Part shown: positions 7,004-12,408 of the stretch, in pieces | How the letters are laid out: each line of letters starts with the position of its first letter | How positions within the stretch are numbered: position 1 is the stretch's first letter | NCBI GenBank assembly: GCA_027577415.1 | Contig: JANBQS010000761.1 | Span: forward strand, 1 to 12,408 | Direction: 5' to 3' | Origin: Coemansia sp. RSA 922 | Lineage: Eukaryota; Kickxellomycota; Kickxellomycetes; Kickxellales; Kickxellaceae | DNA: 12,408 nt | The notes under the pieces: generated by a model | What the model was told of the DNA's origin: nothing | Databases searched by the model: none | Seen by the model: only the letters and a program-made list of their open reading frames with translations | Program-made: the position numbers and the translations under genes

Positions 7004-8708
7004 TTAGCAGTTTTGTGGCCCACGGAACAACAAGCGGCGCAGACGTGGGCGATATGGCTTGAATTCCTTAGAGGATATAGCCTTTTTCATCAGCTCCATA
7101 AACTCCACGCGGTTGGAAGGTTTTATAGCGGCATAGTCGAAATTGGGACACACCAACGCCAGCAGCAGTACACATTTGACGGCAAGCGGAAGGTCTGTGA
7201 TTATGTGTAACTTGAGATACCAGCATCTGAATCGCTCGCCCATTGGAGCGTACTTTGAACGCACGTATTCAGGGAGCTTAGATTTGGCGACACCAGAGGG
7301 CAGTGGTCCAAAGCCCATGGGATACGCGTAAAGATCTGTCAGAAGTGGCAGCGACTTGACTAGATCAATGACATCCCAGAACGTCAGGGGTACATTTGGC
7401 AGCGACAGAACCTGGATATACGGGTTGTCGTTGAGTAACGGGAGCGCGGGTACTAGTCCAGAATTACCAAGGAATCCGCCGTAATCGCGCACTGGTCCGG
7501 CACTCGCAAAGAACCCGCCAAAATCGCGCACAGGCGCTTTAGGACCGATACTCAGTGCAAATTGCATGTACTTGACGACGGTAGGAAAAAGCTCCGGTAG
7601 AGCGCCGTCCAAGTATACCAAATTGACTTGCTGCAGCTTTGGATGGCTATCCACGGTGAACACGTTGCGCCTGCTAAGCATAGATACCGTCTGGCCGTCC
7701 AGTAGTAAGTCCAAGCTCTTGAGCGTAGCTGCGTTACCCCTGAATAGCGCGTCGTCGTCGAATGGGTACTGAAGCCTAGCGAATAGTTTTTCAAGGCTGG
7801 GAAACATAACCACGTCACTAGGGACCGATAGCCTCCGTCTGTAGTTGCCCAGTGACTCGATCATCCTCAATTTAAGCAAGTGCGGATACGTTAAAAAGCG
7901 GCCGGCGGAATCCTTGACTAGGTCGCAAACGTCGATGGCTTGATATTCGATATCAATGGATTGCAAGGTCGACGCGTTCTGCTGCGTTAGCCGAGCAAAC
8001 TGGTCCCAATTGCGGGTACCCCTTGCTAAAGAAAACTTCACGTGGGTCAGATTGTTAAACCTCTCCAGAGTCAGTTCCACTGGCACCGTAGCTTCTCCGA
8101 CGGTAGCATAGTCCATGCGACCAGCGATCGAGTAGAGCTGAGATATCAAGCTGCCGAAATGCGTAGTGATTCCTGGCGGGCGATCGAAATACTTGGGTCT
8201 CACTCTGATCTCGCTGACCATGGGCGCCATCTGCTTGATCATATCAACAAAAATGTCGATTTTGATGTTGGCACTAACGGGGTAGGCCTCTACGTTTGGG
8301 TCTGGCTTACCTGACACAAAGAGGAACGTAATAGTATGCGTCAGTGGGACAAGACGGTCGCCAATGAGTACTGGCGCCAGCCTTTCCAACGCCTTGCCAG
8401 AGTAAATAGACCACTCGTCCAGCTCAATATCGACACTCTTGACCATCTTGTGCATGGCCGATCCAATAAAAATAGGTCTTTCGCGGGCCGGCGATTGGCG
8501 AGTTGGTCATATCCATCCTAATATGGCTGTAGTAGCGCGAGGAGGCGACAACCCAAAAGTTGCGGCAGACCCACTGTAGCGGCCACAACAGCTTCTTGTA
8601 CGCCTGAGAGTTTTCCTCAACGCCATCAAAAACCAGACGACTGCTACCCACGACGTAGTCGACAATCAGCTTAACTATATGGAGCGGGAGCTTTTGGAGT
8701 GGAAACAT
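7004..8708 (-). CDS. F-box-like/LRR-like protein, paralog D, with one frame break near codon 80
   Basis: The 5' frame starts at 8708 (MFPLQKLPLHIVKLIVDYVV, A at -3) and encodes the F-box-like part, including LQWVCRNFWVVASSRYY at residues 44-60, before a stop at 8424. The rest continues in another frame, open from 8506 to the TAA at 7004. That part holds VKSVDIEL and IYSGKALERL (shared with paralog C), the LRR-like body, YPFDDDALFRGN (core motif 318-325 in unified numbering, identical to C), LVKSLPLLTDL and LLLALVCPNF. Dropping one base gives 567 residues, the family length. No in-frame intron with a sound donor bridges the frames. The 3' frame has its own ATG at 8455, so a shorter 483-residue product lacking the F-box is possible. 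A 13-residue tandem duplication is present at residues 392-417. It is either a recent pseudogene, a sequencing error or a recoded gene; otherwise it would share the adaptor role inferred for the family. Confidence 0.78.
7469..7546 (-). repeat. 39-bp in-frame tandem duplication in paralog D
   Basis: Two adjacent units with a 39-nt period (7469-7507 and 7508-7546) encode PVRDFGGFFASAG and PVRDYGGFLGNSG. They lie in the loop between the LSIGP segment and the next LRR-like strand. Paralog C has a shorter segment there with no repeat, so the duplication is specific to D among these copies. Divergence is highest at the 3' end of each unit. Confidence 0.85.
8427..8506 (-). other. interval containing the frame break of paralog D
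   Basis: The upstream frame ends at 8424-8426 and the downstream frame is closed by a TGA at 8507-8509, so the switch must lie between them. The change is +1, equal to one extra base. The run of five T on the coding strand (8468-8472) is the likeliest slip point: dropping one T joins KTYF to IGSAM and gives a linker of about family length. The exact base cannot be fixed from one sequence. Confidence 0.65.
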
Positions 8709-8730
8709 GGTTAATAAAAGAATTGGAGCT

Positions 8731-8780
8731 GAAGAAAAGAAAACTAATAGTTGAAAAGGACAAAAAATGAAAGAAAAGTA
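8731..8780 (-). promoter_or_regulatory. pyrimidine tract upstream of paralog D
   Basis: On the minus strand this is a T/C-rich stretch 25-75 bp before the ATG at 8708. It shares an AATAGTTG-containing segment (plus strand) with the leader of paralog B at about 4624-4631. A core-promoter role is inferred. Confidence 0.35.
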
Positions 8781-9201
8781 TGAGGAGCACAACCTGTCGA
8801 CACCAAACTTTGTATCCTAGTGATTGGCAACATTGATGACACCAAAGCATTTGATGTATCTTGCAGCCCCGCAGGCACGTTCTAAATCACCAAGCACCTA
8901 GATACAATTAGATAATAAGATCTGAGCTTAGCAGAGCAGAGATACGAGTGTTGCACTCACAAATCTCAGTTCACTAAGAAGAGTTCGCTCAGACGCTTGG
9001 TGCACGAAATGTATAGGGATGTATTGAACTTTTGGGCGGAACTGATGGGTACATTGCGATACGTGCCAGACTGAGGTGGAGCGGGAATCGCGTATCACAC
9101 TGGAGGATAGGCGGAAGATAAGCTCGGGTTTGTTTTGATGGCGACGCAGACTCGAGTATCGTTGGGTGAGTTGGACTCTCAGAGAAAGTCGCGGATGCAA
9201 T

Positions 9202-9207
9202 TTTATT
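9202..9207 (-). terminator. putative poly(A) signal of paralog E
   Basis: Minus-strand AATAAA, within TATAAAATAAAAT, lies about 83 nt downstream of the stop at 9290. Distance and AT-rich setting suit a fungal 3'-end signal. Confidence 0.35.
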
Positions 9208-9289
9208 TTATATAGCCCGTAGAACTTGGCGATTGGTTTGGTTTGCCAAGTGGGAATGTTTCGCTCATAGTGCCCTTTAGTTATTTAAT

Positions 9290-10969
9290 TCAAGGGTTGT
9301 CCACATTGTACTGCCCGATCCATTCTATCTCTTTCAGTCTTTCAGTATGATTCTTGTACATCGACGACTTGCTTATGGAATCATAGGCAGGCTCAAAGAA
9401 TAGCATTTTTCCTATCCATCTTGCCATTGACAGGTTTGGACACAAAATACTTAACATTAATCCAAAGTGAATCGATATATTCAGGTCTGAACATGGTGCG
9501 AAATCAATCATGGCTAATTTGGAGCTGGACAACCGGTGTTTTGTGTTGACTTGCGCCAAAGTCTGTCCATATTCAAGTGTCGCTAGCACTTCTTCCGATC
9601 TCTCTGCGGGCGCGCTTATTGTCAATTGTATAAGGCTGGGCATACAAGTTAGAATGTTAAAGACATCTAGTATAGAAAGATCCAGGCCTGTAATTTCAAG
9701 ACGAGCCAAATGGCTAGCCATAGCCGAGTTGCACATTTTGCCTATTAAGTTGACCTTGTCTACGCTGTGGGCAAGATTTACTTCCAACCGTTGTAAATTT
9801 GGTCCACTGTTTACTGCAAACTCTAATAATATACGTTCGGCAACAGGATCTGCCAATTGGCCAACATATGATACAATAAGAGCCATGCTCTTTAGTTTTG
9901 GGAAGTGTTTAATTGCATTACCATCACCGTGAGGTATAAACTGGCAGTAATTAAGCAACGTTATGATATAGATATGTTCCAGCGTTTTGTAGTTTCCTCT
10001 AAACAATATGTCATTGCCAATGCAGTTTACAGAATTTAACTTTATAGTTGTCAGCACTGGGAATGGCTCTCCATCAAGATGTAGCGAATTTTCTTCATGT
10101 CTTAAATCATCGTAAGCCAGCGACAAATTTCTAAGATTTGGATACTTAATTGGGACTCCATCTTCTGTAAGAACCAAATCTTGAAAAAATGACGCTGTTT
10201 TAAACATGACATCAAGACTGTTCAATGTCTTGGAGTTCATACATATCAGTTGTGCAAACAGTTCAGAGTCGTTACATTCGTTGTATAGAATATTTGTTAA
10301 TGTAGTTAACGCTGGAAGGCAATCTATTATGTAGTCGTTTCCGCATACAATATAGCCAACTTTACTTCTGTTCATTAATAACGAGACTACTAGTTGATTA
10401 AATCCAGTTACCGTCAAGTGCCTCTCATTGTCACCTTTACCACTACCTGTCAAGTAGCATGTACTTGCATTAGGGAACATCTGATTGATTCTACTCACAA
10501 ACATTATGATATTGGAAAGGCACACCGATTCATGTGGCAAGGTGGTAATGCCTTCAATCGATATCACCATCATGATACAGTTGACATTAGTGAATATTGC
10601 ATTGTGAAGTATTGGTGTATGCAGTTCATCCGATGCTGTCCCATCCACTATGTCAAGATAGTCCACCAGTAAATTGACATATTGTGTGTATATCTCGGCC
10701 TTATTCTCAATGGCAAACTCCAGCGTATTCATCGTCTTATTAAGACTCTGGAACGAAAAGGTGTGTTTTCCAGGTTTACATATAACATTTGTGCTCAGAA
10801 ATGGTAAGCATAATATCCTCCATAATGGAGAAATGGCAGAGCACTTTGTTATAAATGCGATATTGGAGAGGGGAGGATTTGTACCGCCAATACGGCTCAG
10901 GCATGTATTTTGTCTTCCACGTACAATCTTCCTAATTATATGGTCAGGTAGCTCGTTAAGGTTAGGCAT
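9290..10969 (-). CDS. divergent F-box-like/LRR-like protein, paralog E
   Basis: This is an intact 559-residue member and the outermost and most divergent copy. The start at 10969 (MPNLNELPDHIIRKIV, A at -3) leads straight into an F-box-like helix. The second half is looser: ITKCSAISPLWRILCLPFL at about residues 40-58 keeps the Trp. The body has LRR-like strands (KTLNSLDVMF, YPNLRNLSLAY, FPVLTTIKL, KTLEHIYII, SMALIV). The core motif survives as NDILFRGN at residues 319-326, but the YPF lead-in is replaced by NCIG. LDVFNILTCMPSLIQL and MLSILCPNLSMARW match the C-terminal segments of the others. By eye its coding DNA is AT-richer than C and D. It diverges from the gene at 11700, with 730 bp between the two starts. 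Family membership rests on motif order and spacing; function as an SCF adaptor is inferred. Confidence 0.88.
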   Translation of the reverse strand: MPNLNELPDHIIRKIVRGRQNTCLSRIGGTNPPLSNIAFITKCSAISPLWRILCLPFLSTNVICKPGKHTFSFQSLNKTMNTLEFAIENKAEIYTQYVNLLVDYLDIVDGTASDELHTPILHNAIFTNVNCIMMVISIEGITTLPHESVCLSNIIMFVSRINQMFPNASTCYLTGSGKGDNERHLTVTGFNQLVVSLLMNRSKVGYIVCGNDYIIDCLPALTTLTNILYNECNDSELFAQLICMNSKTLNSLDVMFKTASFFQDLVLTEDGVPIKYPNLRNLSLAYDDLRHEENSLHLDGEPFPVLTTIKLNSVNCIGNDILFRGNYKTLEHIYIITLLNYCQFIPHGDGNAIKHFPKLKSMALIVSYVGQLADPVAERILLEFAVNSGPNLQRLEVNLAHSVDKVNLIGKMCNSAMASHLARLEITGLDLSILDVFNILTCMPSLIQLTISAPAERSEEVLATLEYGQTLAQVNTKHRLSSSKLAMIDFAPCSDLNISIHFGLMLSILCPNLSMARWIGKMLFFEPAYDSISKSSMYKNHTERLKEIEWIGQYNVDNP

Positions 10970-11040
10970 GGTGATGGCTAGGGTAGATTAGTAGAGGCTG
11001 AGATAAAGAGTAATAGATATAGCCAAAACACACTAGTAAA

Positions 11041-11080
11041 AATACAAGAAAGCAAAAGCTAGAGAGCAGAAAAGAAAGCT
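11041..11080 (-). promoter_or_regulatory. pyrimidine tract upstream of paralog E
   Basis: Read on the minus strand it is T/C-rich and lies about 70-110 bp before the ATG at 10969, slightly further out than at the other copies. A core-promoter role is inferred from composition and position. Confidence 0.3.
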
Positions 11081-11478
11081 CTGGCAGACATGGGTACAAG
11101 TCTGAGAAAGCGGTGTTTGTTCTTTTTTCTCAAAGTGATGAAATCAAAGGGCTTTTCCTGCTTTTTGCTACTAAGCACAAAGCTTTCAATGGTGACCAAA
11201 GTGCTGCTCACTTGGTGAAAGACACAGAGAGGGCCTACGTATCGCTTTCAAAGGGCTGTGTATACAAATAGTACAGCTTGAATCATGTCTAGATATCACT
11301 GTACTATCTATACTATGCAAGCAGTGTACTTTTTACTCGGCAAGTACATGTACAAAACTTGTTTCGTAAATGCGACTCACCAAATAAAGCTATTGTCAGT
11401 GTTGAGGGCGGGGGGATACAATGGCAAAGGCTGCTCCAAAGCATTTCGAACGTGCCCTTGTAGCATAATGTTGGCCTT

Positions 11479-11524
11479 GCAGTCATGACATGAGCTGGCA
11501 GTCATGACATGAACTGGCAGTCAT
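11479..11524 (+). repeat. 2.4-copy 19-bp tandem repeat with a palindromic core
   Basis: Units run 11479-11497 (GCAGTCATGACATGAGCTG), 11498-11516 (one base different) and a partial 11517-11524. Each full unit contains GTCATGAC, which is its own reverse complement, and the half-site ATGACT on the minus strand, resembling half of a Gcn4-type bZIP site. It lies about 175-220 bp upstream of the start at 11700. A role as a clustered transcription-factor site is inferred. Confidence 0.8.
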
Positions 11525-11590
11525 CGTCGTACTTTTGCAAAACAGCCGATTCAATCACTACACAAAAAGCCTGCCTCCTGACAACCGCCA

Positions 11591-11630
11591 TTTTTTCCTC
11601 TCTTCTTACTCCTTACTTTTCTTCTTCTTC
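11591..11630 (+). promoter_or_regulatory. pyrimidine tract upstream of the 11700 gene
   Basis: Forty bases of almost pure T/C, with a few A and no G, end 69 bp before the ATG at 11700. This is a typical fungal core-promoter composition. It mirrors the tracts upstream of the array genes on the other strand. Confidence 0.45.
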
Positions 11631-11699
11631 GATTTATTGTTATCGGCATTTGAGTAGCGTATTGTTTTTTTTTAAAAGACACATCCTAGGCTATCACTA

Positions 11700-12197
11700 A
11701 TGGAACCCGAAACTTGGCTCTGCGCAGTTCTTTACTTGGACAATGGAAATACAACCATTGAGCATCGAGGCCATATCGAATTGGATAATCCTACCTATAT
11801 ATCAGCTATTCAGTGTATGCGTAAGGGATATCACCCGTTGATAAATGGGCGTTCTGTATTTATTGCTACAAACGAAATGTTCTTCTCAGAGTTAGATTTA
11901 CTGAGCTGTGACATGACGGGAGTCATCGGTCATTCCACGTTTTTTCTAATTGCTAAGGAGGACGACTGGAACACATACACTCTTAACACGGGTTTGACAA
12001 GAGGTCAGCTCTACCAATTTATTAAGTCCATAGAAGCAGTGGAGAGTGCAAAGCCAGGACATATGCTCTATTTGCTTCAAGCGCCATATCTCACTGTTAA
12101 GGAGTTGGGTACGATAGGTGGACAACTCTTCTTGCCAGAAATGTACGAAGAGCTGAAGGCCACATTAGGAAGTTCGAGTACTAGTTGGCAAAGTTGA
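11700..12197 (+). CDS. unrecognised 165-residue protein
   Basis: A single open frame from ATG (11700) to TGA (12195-12197) encodes a 165-residue protein that starts MEPETWLCAVLYLDNGN. It is compositionally normal and mildly acidic, with three cysteines (C8, C39, C69). There is no signal peptide, transmembrane helix, coiled coil or repeat. Short hydrophobic segments (STFFLIA, HMLYLLQAPYL) alternate with polar loops, suggesting a small globular alpha/beta fold. The C-terminus is Ser-rich (GSSSTSWQS). A pyrimidine tract and a tandem repeat lie upstream, which supports a real promoter. It is unrelated in sequence to the neighbouring paralogs and is divergently placed from paralog E. I do not recognise a family and assign no function. 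The ATG has C at -3 but G at +4. A further exon beyond 12197 cannot be excluded. Confidence 0.7.
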   Translation: MEPETWLCAVLYLDNGNTTIEHRGHIELDNPTYISAIQCMRKGYHPLINGRSVFIATNEMFFSELDLLSCDMTGVIGHSTFFLIAKEDDWNTYTLNTGLTRGQLYQFIKSIEAVESAKPGHMLYLLQAPYLTVKELGTIGGQLFLPEMYEELKATLGSSSTSWQS

Positions 12198-12333
12198 GTC
12201 GAGATGCTCGTTTAGGATAAACTTTGTTACGGACATTTCTACTTTGTTTACGCTTTTAGCAAATACACATCCCCTTCATAACATCTGCAGAGCGATGGGC
12301 TCGTATGTGTTCCGACTAATCAAGCCTCCTTGC

Positions 12334-12347
12334 CGTGCATGCACGTG
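12334..12347. promoter_or_regulatory. 12-bp palindrome overlapping a CACGTG E-box
   Basis: CGTGCATGCACG (12334-12345) is a perfect palindrome and runs into CACGTG (12342-12347), the core bound by bHLH factors such as Cbf1/Pho4-type proteins. It lies 140 bp after the stop of the 11700 gene, so it may serve a gene beyond the right edge. Function is inferred. Confidence 0.35.
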
Positions 12348-12408
12348 ATAGAGATAAGCTTGATGAGAGATTAGTGCCCCTCCTCCGGGCCATGGGAAAC
12401 TCACATGC

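Larger units (their letters stand above)
8709..9289. other. 581-bp intergenic region between paralogs D and E
   Basis: It holds the promoter side of paralog D (purine tract on plus at 8731-8780, minus-strand CCAAT at 8823-8827, GACACCAAA repeated at 8799-8807 and 8838-8846) and the 3' flank of paralog E (minus-strand AATAAA at 9202-9207). A minus-strand 90-codon frame at 8928-9200 lacks an ATG start, and a plus-strand stretch at about 8918-9074 is open for some 52 codons. Neither looks like a known protein. Confidence 0.55.
10970..11699. other. 730-bp divergent intergenic region between paralog E and the 11700 gene
   Basis: Promoters of both flanking genes should lie here. A purine tract on plus (11041-11080) precedes paralog E, and a pyrimidine tract (11591-11630) precedes the plus-strand gene. 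TCAAAGGGCT occurs twice (11144-11153 and 11248-11257). A perfect 10-bp palindrome GTACATGTAC is at 11344-11353. A 19-bp tandem repeat is at 11479-11524. A 67-codon plus-strand frame at 11285-11488 is not supported as a gene. Confidence 0.6.

Noticed and set aside
8918..9074. Plus-strand stretch open for about 52 codons ending near YVPD
   Set aside because: It looked protein-like (LRRLVHEMYRDVLNFW) but the ATG lies late, no homologous family is recognised and the frame is short. Insufficient support for a gene or relic.
8928..9200. Minus-strand 90-codon frame between D and E
   Set aside because: It has no ATG start (begins with TTG) and an Arg/Ser-rich sequence unlike the neighbours, and it spans the likely 3' flank of E and its poly(A) signal region.
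9510..9932. 140-codon plus-strand frame antisense to paralog E
   Set aside because: It lies entirely inside the conserved body of E. Its openness follows from codon bias on the coding strand.
405..10969. Mobile element or viral origin for the array
   Set aside because: No transposase, integrase, reverse transcriptase, terminal repeats or target duplications are seen. Paralogy and strand order are explained by tandem duplication.
11285..11488. 67-codon plus-strand frame in the divergent intergenic region
   Set aside because: It has no promoter-like leader, lies between two promoters and runs into the tandem repeat. Composition looks random.

Overview
The window looks like nuclear DNA of a filamentous or zygomycete-type fungus. 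Genes are spaced by 170-770 bp AT-rich gaps. There are no Shine-Dalgarno sites or operon-style overlaps. Start codons of the five large genes all carry A at -3, coding-strand pyrimidine tracts lie upstream of the starts, and AATAAA-like 3' signals follow several stops. From memory, long gene families with an N-terminal F-box-like segment and a conserved D-x-L-F-R-G-N core are typical of Kickxellomycotina (Coemansia and relatives). That placement is an inference; no search was run.

Layout. 1-231 (-): 5' end of an unrecognised gene that runs off the left edge. 405-10969 (-): five head-to-tail paralogs of about 560 residues, called A to E here: A 405-2093, B 2865-4561, C 4932-6623, D 7004-8708, E 9290-10969. 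Each has an F-box-like N-terminus, a linker, an irregular leucine-rich-repeat-like body with the D-x-L-F-R-G-N signature at residues 318-334, and a conserved C-terminal L-L-A-L-[VL]-C segment. By sequence they group as A+B, C+D, and a divergent E, so neighbours are nearest relatives, as expected from local tandem duplication. 10970-11699: a 730-bp divergent intergenic region holding a 2.4-copy 19-bp tandem repeat. 11700-12197 (+): a 165-residue orphan protein. 12198-12408: 3' flank with a perfect 12-bp palindrome, and nothing else firm.

The notable point is that two of the five paralogs (B and D) have a reading-frame break in the same place, the linker between the F-box and the LRR-like body, at about codon 80. 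The breaks are of opposite sign, and everything else in both genes is open and conserved. In B the break sits on a T-TTG-GGA heptamer and can also be bridged by a 68-nt GT-AG candidate intron. In D it probably lies at or near a five-T run. Sequencing error, fresh pseudogenes, cryptic introns and recoding all remain possible.

If the genes are functional, F-box proteins of this layout would act as substrate adaptors of SCF (Skp1-Cullin-F-box) ubiquitin ligases, with the LRR-like body choosing the target. A tandem, diverging set suggests a diversifying recognition repertoire. This is family-level inference; no substrate can be read from the DNA.
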